A DNA stretch of 64,000 nt from an uncultured Candidatus Melainabacteria bacterium (GCA_934667125.1 CAKULF010000004.1:1-64000); one strand, 5' to 3'; counted from the first letter of the stretch, positions 24,990 through 33,225 are shown. The notes: generated from the letters alone by a model not told the origin. Translations and numbers: made by a program.

Positions 24990-25115
24990 ACACGAGCGTT
25001 TGTAGTTTGTTTCTCGTTTAAAACCTGCTATTTAGATAATAGATTTTGGGGTAAAAGTTGACTATCGAATAATTTTTATATTTTTATTTTCGTCTAATTT
25101 TTAACAATTTCAAGA

Positions 25116-25135
25116 CCCTGAAACAGAGTTCAGAG
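25116..25135 (-). repeat. CCCTGAA palindrome, copy d (diverged)
   Basis: CCCTGAA-ACAGAG-TTCAGAG has one mismatch in the stem and the same orientation as copy c. Confidence 0.6.
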
Positions 25136-25173
25136 TGATGGCATAGAGGGAAATATCGGGGTTTAGGGTTCAA

Positions 25174-25196
25174 AAAAACGAGGGCAAAAGCCCTCG
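25174..25196 (-). terminator. Terminator of the prepilin-like gene
   Basis: On the minus strand CGAGGGC-TTTT-GCCCTCG is followed by seven T residues, 30 bases after the stop of the gene ending at 25225. Confidence 0.85.
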
Positions 25197-25224
25197 ACAT
25201 CAAACACAAAATAACATGAAAATT

Positions 25225-26955
25225 TTACCAACGCTTATTTCTAACCAAAGCTACTCCTGAGCCGCCTAAACCTGCAGGACAACCACCGTATGCGCATCCG
25301 CCACCACCACCGCCGGTATTTGCTTTACCGTTCATGCCGTCCCAGTTTCTATCCCAGCCTGCCGATCCGCCGCCGCCGTCACCGCCACCAGCGCTGTTAT
25401 TTCCGTCGTTTCCGCCAGCACCACCGCCAGCACCTGCAAATAATTCTCCGGTGCTTTCTCCAAAAGCTCTAGTGGTTGAGCCTTGTCCATATCCTGCACC
25501 ATCATATCGTTTGTTTTCACATGTATAATCTGAGCAATATGTACCCCCAGGACCACCATCTGAGCCGTCAGAACCTGCACGACCTCCATAACTGCCTCCG
25601 CCTCCGCCACCACCGCCGGAGCCGCCTCTGCAACGCGCACTAAATTGTCCTCCGCCTCCGCCACCAGCTGCTGCTAAATTAGCAAACGAAGTTGTAGAGC
25701 CGCTAGCACTATTGCCATTACCACCTACTCCGATTATTACGTTATAATCACCTTTAACGGTTTGACCTCTCACGGTGCTAGTAAAACCACTACATCCTCC
25801 ACTACCGTTACTGCCTGAGGAGCCTGCTCCGCCTCCGCCTACAACGAATATATCAACTTGTTCTTGACTTCTAAATCTCACTATGGTTGAGCCTGTAATT
25901 CTTAATTGCCAGTTGCCCGATATATTTCCGCTAAAAGAGCATAAACCCGAATCTTGGCATATAGGTTGTTGGTGTGCTATTATACAACTTCCGTTTTGCA
26001 ATGTATATCCGCTATTACAGCTATAACCGCTTGTTCCACCAGAGCAATTAGCATTTGCTGGACACGAATTGCAACTTGAACCTGTTAGGTAGTTTCCGCT
26101 TTTGCAACTTGAACAATTTGTTGCGCTTTGATAGCAAGCTGAACATTTTCCGTCGCATGCTGAGCATGAGGAGCTTGGAGAGTTTGGGCTAAATGTGCCA
26201 TTTGGACAGCCTTTACAGCTTGTTTTTCCTGTTTCATCTTGATAATTATTATTTCCACAAACAAAAGCGCTTTTGCCGTCAGGACAATAGTATCCGGCAG
26301 GACAGGTGGCGCAAGCTGTTCCATAATGCTCTTTTCCATCCCAATGCCAATCCCAATTTTTATCAACAGTGTATTGCCCTGCAATACAAGATAGGCAAGC
26401 AATTGAGCCCTCTTTGTTAGTGTAGTTTCCATTTTTTGTTAAACAAGGTTTACAGGTTGTTTTCTTTTCTTCATCTTGGTAGTAGCCTATCGGGCAAAGC
26501 TCACGCTTTTTGCCGTTTGGGCATTTACTTCCTTTTGGGCATTTGACGCATTTTAGGGATTCATCTATATAATAGCCATCGGCGCATTTATCGCAACCTT
26601 GACTTGAACATTCAAGACAGCCCTCGGAGCGTTCGGAACAATTTTCGCACAAGCATTTTCCTATGTTTTTGTATTGGTTATCGGAACAATGGATGTCGCA
26701 AAGCAAGCAAGAATCATCGATACAGGCGTTACACGTTCCGCCATTGTTATTGAATTTTTCGCAATCGGAACGAACTGCAGCAACGGCGCTTTTAACTGTT
26801 ACCATACTTCGAGAGAGTTTTTTTGTTATAACAGGCGCAAAGGCAGCGCTGATAAGCGAAATGGTTATAAGGCTTATCATTAGTTCGACAAGCGAAAAGG
26901 CTTCAGTGGTAGTTTTGGTTTTTGGATTTGTATAATTAATGTCTTTAAAGACCAT
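25225..26955 (-). CDS. Prepilin-like protein with Cys-rich and Gly-rich regions
   Basis: The product has 576 residues. A type IV prepilin-like N-terminus, AFSLVELMISL, is followed by a hydrophobic helix (about 19-43); alanine replaces the usual glycine before the cleavage-site Phe. Residues about 62-335 are Cys-rich, with repeated CPAGYYCPDG / CSACDGKC / CKPC units like the ephrin-receptor or furin-like repeats of surface proteins. Residues about 355-575 are extremely Gly-rich (runs of G with S, N and aromatic positions), ending VALVRNKRW. The likely location is the cell surface, as a pseudopilin or adhesin. It is divergent from an XRE regulator that probably controls it. Confidence 0.78.
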   Translation of the reverse strand: MVFKDINYTNPKTKTTTEAFSLVELMISLITISLISAAFAPVITKKLSRSMVTVKSAVAAVRSDCEKFNNNGGTCNACIDDSCLLCDIHCSDNQYKNIGKCLCENCSERSEGCLECSSQGCDKCADGYYIDESLKCVKCPKGSKCPNGKKRELCPIGYYQDEEKKTTCKPCLTKNGNYTNKEGSIACLSCIAGQYTVDKNWDWHWDGKEHYGTACATCPAGYYCPDGKSAFVCGNNNYQDETGKTSCKGCPNGTFSPNSPSSSCSACDGKCSACYQSATNCSSCKSGNYLTGSSCNSCPANANCSGGTSGYSCNSGYTLQNGSCIIAHQQPICQDSGLCSFSGNISGNWQLRITGSTIVRFRSQEQVDIFVVGGGGAGSSGSNGSGGCSGFTSTVRGQTVKGDYNVIIGVGGNGNSASGSTTSFANLAAAGGGGGGQFSARCRGGSGGGGGGGGSYGGRAGSDGSDGGPGGTYCSDYTCENKRYDGAGYGQGSTTRAFGESTGELFAGAGGGAGGNDGNNSAGGGDGGGGSAGWDRNWDGMNGKANTGGGGGGCAYGGCPAGLGGSGVALVRNKRW

Positions 26956-26988
26956 TTTGTCATTATCCTGTATTTTTCCAAATGTATA

Positions 26989-27018
26989 TTGTTAAACAAA
27001 CAATTTTATTTGTATAAT
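26989..27018 (+). promoter_or_regulatory. Promoter of the XRE gene
   Basis: TTGTTA (26989-26994), an 18-base spacer and TATAAT (27013-27018). The predicted start falls inside the palindrome at 27020-27034, suggesting autoregulation. Confidence 0.55.
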
Positions 27019-27042
27019 AACAAGTTAAACTTGTAGTGTCAA
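27014..27042 (-). promoter_or_regulatory. Promoter of the prepilin-like gene
   Basis: On the minus strand TTGACA (27042-27037), exactly 17 bases and TATTAT (27019-27014). The spacer is occupied by the palindrome at 27020-27034. The -10 boxes of the two divergent promoters overlap. Confidence 0.65.
27020..27034. promoter_or_regulatory. Putative operator for the XRE regulator
   Basis: ACAAGTT-A-AACTTGT is a perfect 15-bp palindrome lying between the -35 and -10 boxes of the prepilin-like gene and over the start of the XRE transcript. The placement fits a repressor of both genes. Confidence 0.6.
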
Positions 27043-27099
27043 TAATTAAATTTGGTTTTTTAATTAAACATCGGTATTAAAATTATAAAAAGGGGTTTA

Positions 27100-27423
27100 A
27101 TGGAAAATATTAAAAAATTATTGGGCAAAAAAATTAGCGAAATAAGGAAAGATAGGGGCTTTTCTCAAATGCAGTTTGCTGAAATGCTTGATATATCAGT
27201 GAATGCGCTAAGTATAATTGAAACCGGTAATGGGTTTTTAACTGCTGAAACTCTTGAAAAAATATTGTTAAACCTTGAATTAGAACCAGATGAGCTATTT
27301 TCTTTTGGTGGAATGAAAACGGATGAGGAATTATATAATAATATTTTAAAAAACCTCAACAACCTGAAAAATAACCGCAAAAAGCTGATTATAATTGATA
27401 AATTGATAAAAGCGATATTATAA
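27100..27423 (+). CDS. XRE-family transcriptional regulator
   Basis: The 107-residue protein has an N-terminal HTH_3 domain, from LGKKISEIRKDRGFSQMQFA to LELEPDELF (about 6-65), with the recognition helix in SVNALSIIETGNG. The C-terminal 40 residues are Asn/Lys-rich and may dimerise. It diverges from the prepilin-like gene and a palindromic site lies between them. Its stop is one base from the convergent sigma-factor stop. Confidence 0.88.
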   Translation: MENIKKLLGKKISEIRKDRGFSQMQFAEMLDISVNALSIIETGNGFLTAETLEKILLNLELEPDELFSFGGMKTDEELYNNILKNLNNLKNNRKKLIIIDKLIKAIL

Positions 27424-27424
27424 A

Positions 27425-28045
27425 TTACACAACTTCGCTTTTGATTAATTCGTCTTTAATTTTGTCTAATCCGCCTTTGATTATTCTTGAAATTCTGCTT
27501 GGCGAAATCGAAAATTCGTCTGATAATTCGTGTAATTTTTTTTCTTTGAAAAATTTAGATTCAATCAATTCTTTTTCTCTTTTTGGAAGAGTCATCATTG
27601 CTGATTTTATTGAAGATGAAAGCATTGCAAATTCGCAATTTTCTTCAGGATTTTTCTTGCAATCTTTAATTTCAAAGGTTTTTTCGTTGTCGAAAAGTTC
27701 GTCTGTTGATAAAATTGTGCTATAGATGGCGTCTTTTAATTCAGCCTGTTCTGTTTCGGTTAATTGTCTGCTTTGGCGCACGCCATACCATCTGTATCTG
27801 TTTCTCAATTCGTTTCTAATTGCCCATTTGATGGCGGTTGAAAGGTATGATTCGTTGAACGAGTCGAAGTTTTTTTGCGAGCACATAGTGTTAATTGTTT
27901 GCAAACCAATATTTACAAGCTCGTCAAATTCGATTAAATGTTGCGTTCCGATGGACTTATATTCAACCTTGGCAATTTTATTGATTAAGTCTTTGTACTT
28001 TTTTAAATTGATGTTTTGTTGAATTTTTTCTTTAATATTTTGCAT
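27425..28045 (-). CDS. Sigma-70 family RNA polymerase sigma factor
   Basis: The 206-residue protein has a region 2-like segment (FDELVNIGLQTINT to STAIKWAIRNELRNRYRW), a variable middle, and a region 4 HTH (TLPKREKELIESKFF to SPSRISRIIKGGLDKIK). Its size fits a small alternative sigma without regions 1 and 3. Target genes are unknown. No anti-sigma gene is adjacent. Confidence 0.85.
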   Translation of the reverse strand: MQNIKEKIQQNINLKKYKDLINKIAKVEYKSIGTQHLIEFDELVNIGLQTINTMCSQKNFDSFNESYLSTAIKWAIRNELRNRYRWYGVRQSRQLTETEQAELKDAIYSTILSTDELFDNEKTFEIKDCKKNPEENCEFAMLSSSIKSAMMTLPKREKELIESKFFKEKKLHELSDEFSISPSRISRIIKGGLDKIKDELIKSEVV

Positions 28046-28211
28046 ATACCATTAACCAGAGAGAGTATGTTAACATGTTCAAAAGAAAAATTAAAGTTTT
28101 TTTCTTTGAATATTAACTTTTGTGTATTTTAATTTGATTTGAATTAAAAAAATCTCCTGAAAAAAATAATTGCTAGTATCAACCAAAATGTTAAGAAAAA
28201 TTAAGATACAT
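28046..28211. other. Gap between the sigma gene and the rplJ promoter
   Basis: No gene is seen. It contains a 10-bp palindrome ATGTTAACAT (28067-28076) just upstream of the sigma gene, a possible regulatory site, and an A/T-rich imperfect hairpin near 28081-28107. Confidence 0.35.
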
Positions 28212-28240
28212 TTGACAATTTTTTTTCTCAATGTGATAAT
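28212..28240 (+). promoter_or_regulatory. Strong sigma70 promoter of rplJL
   Basis: A perfect TTGACA (28212-28217), 17 bases, then GATAAT (28235-28240). Predicted transcription starts near 28247, at the L10 leader. Confidence 0.8.
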
Positions 28241-28247
28241 AAATAAG

Positions 28248-28320
28248 TACCAAAGACGGTTGGTGGCTTTGCCTTAATATCCAGCTCAGGTTAAAAGAAA
28301 ACTGAATAATTTCTTTTTGA
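28248..28320 (+). promoter_or_regulatory. L10 ribosomal leader
   Basis: ACCAAAGACGGTTGGTGG followed by GGC-TTT-GCC and CCAGCTCAGG has the layout of the L10 leader family. GGTTGG pairs with CCAGCT (two G-U pairs) around the small GGC/GCC hairpin. In known systems the L10-(L12)4 complex binds this structure and represses rplJL. The end coordinate is approximate. Confidence 0.65.
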
Positions 28321-28390
28321 CTGTTTTTGCGTGCATACTCGTAAAAACTTTTTTGTTTTTATGTAGTCTTAAAGAAAGGAGAAAAATATA

Positions 28391-28912
28391 ATGTCAACAA
28401 AAGAATTTAAAAACGAAAAGATTGAACATTATAAAAAACAGTTTGAAAACGCTAAAGTTGCTGTTGTAGCTGATTATCGTGGTCTTACTGTAGAAGAAAT
28501 TACAGAATTAAGACGTGGTTTACAAGCTCAAGAAGCTGACTTAACAGTAACAAAAAATACATTATGTAAAGTTGCTGCTAAAGGAACTAATTTTGAATGT
28601 ATTTCAGAATTAATGCAAGGTCCTACTGCTATTGCTTTTGGTTTTGGCGACGAAGTTGCTTCTGCTAAAGTTTTAGCTAAATTTATTAAAGAAAACAAAA
28701 AAGGAGAAATCCTTGGCGCTGTTCTTGAAGGAAAAGTATTGAATGCTGATGAAGCTAAAAAACTTGCTTCTATGCCATCAAGAGAAGAACTTATCGCAAA
28801 AATGCTTGGTTCTATCAACTCTCCTGCAAGCGGCTTAGTATACTCTGTAAATGGCGTTATGTCTGCTCTTGTTAGAGCTATTGACGCTGTTGCTAAACAA
28901 AAACAAGCATAG
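28391..28912 (+). CDS. rplJ: Ribosomal protein L10
   Basis: The 173-residue protein has KVAVVADYRGLTVEEITELR at the start and TKNTLCKVAAKGT in the middle, followed by the helical L12-binding tail. It is the stalk base of the 50S subunit. AAAGGAGAAAAA precedes the ATG. Confidence 0.98.
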   Translation: MSTKEFKNEKIEHYKKQFENAKVAVVADYRGLTVEEITELRRGLQAQEADLTVTKNTLCKVAAKGTNFECISELMQGPTAIAFGFGDEVASAKVLAKFIKENKKGEILGAVLEGKVLNADEAKKLASMPSREELIAKMLGSINSPASGLVYSVNGVMSALVRAIDAVAKQKQA

Positions 28913-28913
28913 G

Positions 28914-28974
28914 CTGTGCGAAGTAAAAGACAAACAATGAGTTTGACTTTTACGAAGTCCTTAGAAAATAAGGA
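28914..28974 (+). repeat. Ribosomal-spacer element, copy 3 (hairpin A only)
   Basis: It starts two bases after the rplJ stop. Hairpin A is GTAAAAGACAAAC (28923-28935), loop AATGA, GTTTGACTTTTAC (28941-28953), again with one purine-purine mismatch. Hairpin B is replaced by TCCTTA-GAAAA-TAAGGA (28958-28974). Confidence 0.75.
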
Positions 28975-29015
28975 AAAGTAAACAAGTAAATTAATTAAGA
29001 AAGGTAATACTTAAA

Positions 29016-29390
29016 ATGAGTAACGTAGAAACAATTTTAGAATCAATTGAAAAATTAACATTATTAGAAGCTGCTGAATTAGTTAAAGCTATGGAAGAAA
29101 AATTCGGCGTATCTGCTGCTGCTCCTGTTGCAGTTGCTGCTGCTCCTGCTGCTGGTGCTGCTGAAGCTGCTGAAGCTCCATCTGAAGTAAACGTTGTTTT
29201 AGCTTCAGCTGGCGCTAACAAAATTCCAGTATTAAAACTAGTTCGTGAAATCACTGGCTTAGGCTTAAAAGAAGCTAAAGATTTAGTTGATGGCGCTCCA
29301 AAAGCTATTAAAGAAGGTGTAAAACCTGAAGAAGCTAAAGAAATCAAAGCTAAATTAGAAGAAGCTGGCGCTACAGTAGAAATCAAATAG
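29016..29390 (+). CDS. rplL: Ribosomal protein L7/L12
   Basis: The 124-residue protein has the helical dimerisation domain, an Ala/Pro hinge (AAPVAVAAAPAAGAAEAAEA) and the C-terminal KIPVLKLVREITGLGLKEAK factor-binding domain. rpoB does not follow. Confidence 0.98.
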   Translation: MSNVETILESIEKLTLLEAAELVKAMEEKFGVSAAAPVAVAAAPAAGAAEAAEAPSEVNVVLASAGANKIPVLKLVREITGLGLKEAKDLVDGAPKAIKEGVKPEEAKEIKAKLEEAGATVEIK

Positions 29391-29412
29391 TTAGATTTCA
29401 GCTAAATAATTT

Positions 29413-29445
29413 AAAAGACCTGCTAGAAATGGCGGGTCTTTTTTA
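29413..29445 (+). terminator. Terminator after rplL
   Basis: AAAGACCTGC and GCGGGTCTTTTTT form a stem with one mismatch and a T run. It also lies just beyond the convergent yggT end. Confidence 0.85.
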
Positions 29446-29471
29446 ATGTGTAAAAAATAAAAATTGTTTAA

Positions 29472-29738
29472 TTATAAACCCATTGCAGCCATCAAAGAAA
29501 GAATAATATTTCTAATTATTCCAAGGCAAAATAGGGCTATGATTGGCGAAATATCAATCATTCCAAGCGGCGGAATAAATTTTCTAAAAGGCGCTAGGAA
29601 TAGTTCGCTAAAGCTTCTTAAAGATTTAAACGGTTCATTATACCAATTTATGTTTGGAACCCAAGTTAAAAGAATTGATATAGTTAACAATAAAAATATT
29701 AAATCAAATATTCTTGCAACTGCGCCTGATAAACCCAT
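29472..29738 (-). CDS. YggT family membrane protein
   Basis: The 88-residue protein has two hydrophobic segments flanking the characteristic LFLAPFRKFIPPLGMIDISP motif. YggT proteins are linked to osmotic stress and, in cyanobacteria and plastids, to membrane cofactor assembly and nucleoid distribution. It is the last gene of a minus-strand run. Confidence 0.88.
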   Translation of the reverse strand: MGLSGAVARIFDLIFLLLTISILLTWVPNINWYNEPFKSLRSFSELFLAPFRKFIPPLGMIDISPIIALFCLGIIRNIILSLMAAMGL

Positions 29739-29741
29739 TTT

Positions 29742-30497
29742 TTATTCCTCATCGATATTTTCAACAATTGAAAATAAAAGTTTTTGTAATTTTGAAATGT
29801 TGTTTTGGAAAACTTGCATAACAGCTTCGTGGCTAACAGGTTCGCAATCGCTAACCAAGCCTGCGTCGTAGTCTGTAATAAGTGAAATATTTAATGGGCG
29901 CATGCCAAGTTCTTTAACCAAATGAACTTCAGGATACTGAGTCATATTGATAACTTCCCAACCTTGGCGAGTGAAAAATGCGCTTTCAGATTTTGTGTTA
30001 AATCTTGGACCTTGAATTACAACAACTGTTCCGTGGTCATGGATATCATAGCCCAAATCTTTTCCGCATTTAATTGCAATTTCTCTTAATTTTGGGCAAT
30101 ATGGATCAGCTGCGGAGATGTGTTGAATGTCTTCTTGGTCAAAATATGTGTCTAATCTGCCTTTTGTCCAATCAACGTATTGATCGCAAAAAACGATATC
30201 CCCAGGTTTAACATGTTTTTGTAAAGACCCTGCTGCGCAAGGCGAAATAACAACTTTGCAACCTATTTCTTTCATAGCCCAAACGTTTGCTCTATAGTTA
30301 ACTTTGTGCGGTGCGATAGAGTGGTTTCTGCCATGACGAGGCATAAATGCTACTTTTTTATTACCGATTGAGCCTAACATTAAAGCGTCGGAAGTTTTTC
30401 CATAGGGCGTGTCGATTGTTACTTCTTTAATATCGTCTAAGAATTTGTAAAATCCGCTACCGCCAAAAATTCCGATTGTTGCTAAATTGTTACTCAT
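29742..30497 (-). CDS. mtnP: S-methyl-5'-thioadenosine phosphorylase
   Basis: The 251-residue protein starts GIFGGSGFYKFLD and carries PRHGRNHSIAPHKVNYRANV and NMTQYPEVHLVKELG, the MTAP signatures. It cleaves MTA, the by-product of polyamine synthesis, to adenine and methylthioribose-1-phosphate. The decarboxylase at 2728-4164 fits the same metabolism, though far away. Confidence 0.93.
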   Translation of the reverse strand: MSNNLATIGIFGGSGFYKFLDDIKEVTIDTPYGKTSDALMLGSIGNKKVAFMPRHGRNHSIAPHKVNYRANVWAMKEIGCKVVISPCAAGSLQKHVKPGDIVFCDQYVDWTKGRLDTYFDQEDIQHISAADPYCPKLREIAIKCGKDLGYDIHDHGTVVVIQGPRFNTKSESAFFTRQGWEVINMTQYPEVHLVKELGMRPLNISLITDYDAGLVSDCEPVSHEAVMQVFQNNISKLQKLLFSIVENIDEE

Positions 30498-30540
30498 TAA
30501 TTTTTTCCTAACTTGTTATAAAAATCAAAAATAGAACTGA

Positions 30541-30732
30541 TTAAATCAGCCCCATAAGTTTTAAATCTTTTGCTATTTCATTATCAAACATGCTGGCATA
30601 AGCTAAATCAGTACTTGCAACACCTGTGTATTGGTGATGATTTTCTCTTTGAGGTTTTAAATTAGGCGTATTTTTCCTAATAAATTGCGTAAAATTATTG
30701 TTTTTTCTAAGCATTGTTGGTAATATACGCAT
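30541..30732 (-). CDS. Unknown small protein
   Basis: The product has 63 residues. On the minus strand AAAAGG lies seven bases before the ATG. The N-terminal half is basic and the C-terminus reads YASMFDNEIAKDLKLMGLI, probably an amphipathic helix. No family is recognised. It is between the methyltransferase and mtnP in the same orientation. Confidence 0.55.
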   Translation of the reverse strand: MRILPTMLRKNNNFTQFIRKNTPNLKPQRENHHQYTGVASTDLAYASMFDNEIAKDLKLMGLI

Positions 30733-30804
30733 TTGTTAACCTTTTTATGTGTCAGCTTATTTATAATAACATAAATATTTTTTGTTGGCAATTCAACAAT
30801 GGCG

Positions 30805-31578
30805 TTATTTTCTAAACCTTGAGATTGATTTTATAAGCGCAAAAGATATTGAAGCGCAAACCCCAAGATTGATTGATTCAACGTTATTATCCATCTTAAT
30901 TGTTGCAAGTGTATCGGATATGTCAATTATTTCTTTGCTTAAGCCGTTGGCTTCTGAACCAAGTGCAATTATAAAATTTCCGCTAAAATCTTGCTCAAAT
31001 AGCTCATTATCGGTATTTACAACGGTTGAAATAAGTTTATGGGTCTTTTTTAATTCTTTGATAAAATCAAGGTCTTTTGTTCTTAAAATTGGGATTTTAA
31101 ACATATTTTGGGCGCTTGAGCGGATAACTTTTGAATTATATAAATCCACGCAATCGTTAAAAAGAATTATTCCATCAATTGAAAAAGCAACGGCGCTTCT
31201 TATTATCGTTCCAAGGTTTCCCGCATCTTTTATACCATCAATCAAAGCAATATGTTTAAAATTTTTAAAAATATTTTTATCAACTTCTTTTTCTTTAATT
31301 ATTCCAACAACCTCGGTTGGGGTTTTTGTTGTTGATATTTTTTTTAAAACCTCATCTGTTGTTAAAATAAGTTGTTTTGCCTTAAAATCCTTTAGATACG
31401 GGCAATTTTCCTTTAAAAAAACATATTCAAAAACAATTCCATCATCAATTAATCCTTTTATGGTTTTTTCTCCATCTACAAGGATTAATTTTTGTTCTTT
31501 TCTGAATTTTGGATTTTGCAAATTTACACTAAATTTTACTAATTGGTTTTGACAGCTTGTTATTTTAATTGTTTCCAT
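30805..31578 (-). CDS. TrmH/SpoU family RNA 2'-O-methyltransferase
   Basis: The 257-residue protein has an N-terminal substrate-binding domain and the knotted SPOUT domain. Motif 1 is DAGNLGTIIRSA, motif 2 is ALGSEANGLS and motif 3 is VESINLGVCASI. It methylates a ribose in rRNA or tRNA; the target cannot be told by eye. Confidence 0.92.
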   Translation of the reverse strand: METIKITSCQNQLVKFSVNLQNPKFRKEQKLILVDGEKTIKGLIDDGIVFEYVFLKENCPYLKDFKAKQLILTTDEVLKKISTTKTPTEVVGIIKEKEVDKNIFKNFKHIALIDGIKDAGNLGTIIRSAVAFSIDGIILFNDCVDLYNSKVIRSSAQNMFKIPILRTKDLDFIKELKKTHKLISTVVNTDNELFEQDFSGNFIIALGSEANGLSKEIIDISDTLATIKMDNNVESINLGVCASISFALIKSISRFRK

Positions 31579-31581
31579 TTT

Positions 31582-33225
31582 TTATTCTTCTATATTTAAC
31601 TTATTTTTAAGGATATTTTCCCAATTTTTTTGCCAAGTTTTAATAAAATCAACCTCATTTGTATTTAGCTGACTATAATCTATTAAAATCTCCTCAAAAG
31701 GAAAATTTGTCAAACTATGACGTTTATTGTTTAAATCTTTATAAACACAATTTTCAATTCTTACCCCAAATTCAACGTTATTCTTGTCTTTGCCGTATAA
31801 CCCAGGTTCGATTGAGTGGGTTTGATAAGGGTTAATTGTGTCTGTTGAAAACATATTTAATGTTGGCGGAGCTTGATGGACTGATGTTCCAATTCCATGC
31901 CCTAAGCCGTGCGAAAAGTAAAAACCATCATTATTAAAAGGATTTAGAAGGTTTCTTGCCAGCATATCGATTTTTCTGGCACTCGTTGAAGTTGAATTAA
32001 AACAAGCTATAAATGCCCTTAAAACGTTTGTGTAGATTGTTTTATGGATTTGTTTAGGATAATAGCCAAAATAGAATGTTCTTGTTATGTCGGTTGCATA
32101 TCCACCTTCAAAATATCCGCCACAATCAAGCAAGATAATGTTTTCGCCTGAAACAACTTTATCTTTAGAATATTCGCTATAATGAATTGAAGCAGAATTC
32201 TCGTCAAGCGCAAGCAAAGTTTTAAATGATTCAGCTTTAGCGCCGGTTTTCGCTAATTCTTCTTGAAAAATTTTAACCAAATCACACTCTGATAGTCCTG
32301 CTTTGATTTGCTTTTTAAAATTATATATCGCTAAATCCGTTTTTAAAGAAGCCTCTTCAAGATGATTAATTATGCTTTTTGTTTTAATTGAGGCAAAAAG
32401 CGAAATAGTTTTATCTTTAATTTCTTTTGGTTTTTTAATCGCCAAAAAGTTCTTCAGAGTTATTTTTTCAGGGTTTAGGAAGATATAACTATCCTGCAAT
32501 TTAATAAAACTTTCAAATTCATCCAATTTTTTGAATGTTAAATTTTCAATATTAATTTCTTTTGATTTTGGAATTTTATCTAAAAATAGGATGTTGTTAT
32601 TTGTTTTAAAATCCAAGAATAATATGCTTCTAAAATTTGAAGAATATTTAGCCTGAAAGCTCCTTAAATTAGTTAAATACGATATTTCATCCAAATCAAA
32701 AATAACCATTTTATCAACATCAGGATAAGCATTTTTAAGCTTTTTAAATTTGAAATTGAAGTCATTTTTTTCAATTTTATTACTGATTAAAAAAACATTT
32801 TCTTTTTTGTTGAAATCTTTGTTCTTATTATATTTTTCTTCAAGGTCATATTTCCTCAAATCAAAGTGCCTATCAAGTTTTAGATAGTTTTTTAATTGAA
32901 TTGATGATGGGACAAAAAGAATAGTGTTTTTTTTGTATTTTTTTTCTAAAGCTTCAAAAATATTTTCTTCTAAGTCCATCTTATATAGCTCAATACTAGG
33001 ATATATCTGCTTTGGGGCTAAAAGATGATATCTTGTATCAACAAAAAGAGTGACTTTTCCGCTTTTTTCAACAATAGCTTCGCCTGCCGTGCCTTTAAAA
33101 CCTGTAATTTTAGTCAAAGGAGAAGATGTATAGTGGTTTTGAAAAAACTCATCATCGCTTTTTAAAAGCAGAATTTCGCCATCTTTTAATAGGTTTGTAT
33201 AATATTTTAGTTGATTTTTGTCCAT
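31582..33225 (-). CDS. Xaa-Pro aminopeptidase (M24B)
   Basis: The 547-residue protein has two N-terminal creatinase-type domains, then a pita-bread domain. All five metal ligands are visible: the aspartates in LLDCGG and ATDITRTF, the histidine in SHGLGHGIG, and the glutamates in SIEPGLY and VRIENCV. The expected reaction is removal of an N-terminal residue preceding proline, in the cytoplasm. Confidence 0.92.
   Translation of the reverse strand: MDKNQLKYYTNLLKDGEILLLKSDDEFFQNHYTSSPLTKITGFKGTAGEAIVEKSGKVTLFVDTRYHLLAPKQIYPSIELYKMDLEENIFEALEKKYKKNTILFVPSSIQLKNYLKLDRHFDLRKYDLEEKYNKNKDFNKKENVFLISNKIEKNDFNFKFKKLKNAYPDVDKMVIFDLDEISYLTNLRSFQAKYSSNFRSILFLDFKTNNNILFLDKIPKSKEINIENLTFKKLDEFESFIKLQDSYIFLNPEKITLKNFLAIKKPKEIKDKTISLFASIKTKSIINHLEEASLKTDLAIYNFKKQIKAGLSECDLVKIFQEELAKTGAKAESFKTLLALDENSASIHYSEYSKDKVVSGENIILLDCGGYFEGGYATDITRTFYFGYYPKQIHKTIYTNVLRAFIACFNSTSTSARKIDMLARNLLNPFNNDGFYFSHGLGHGIGTSVHQAPPTLNMFSTDTINPYQTHSIEPGLYGKDKNNVEFGVRIENCVYKDLNNKRHSLTNFPFEEILIDYSQLNTNEVDFIKTWQKNWENILKNKLNIEE

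Larger units (their letters stand above)
22750..25178. repeat. 2.4-kb non-coding island of repeat families
   Basis: No open frame with a ribosome site and plausible protein composition is found. The stretch is filled with short inverted repeats: at least seven 42-bp units with GGCTATC ends, four CCCTGAA/TTCAGGG palindromes, a 151-bp MITE-like element, two oligopyrimidine palindromes, a 20-bp perfect palindrome and a 126-base structured element. Each is listed separately. Confidence 0.8.

Noticed and set aside
22750..25178. CRISPR array
   Set aside because: The repeats are inverted units at irregular spacing and orientation, with no uniform repeat-spacer pattern and no cas genes.
25290..25664. 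Frames inside the Gly-rich part of the prepilin-like gene
   Set aside because: They are shadows of a low-complexity GC-rich stretch in other frames.
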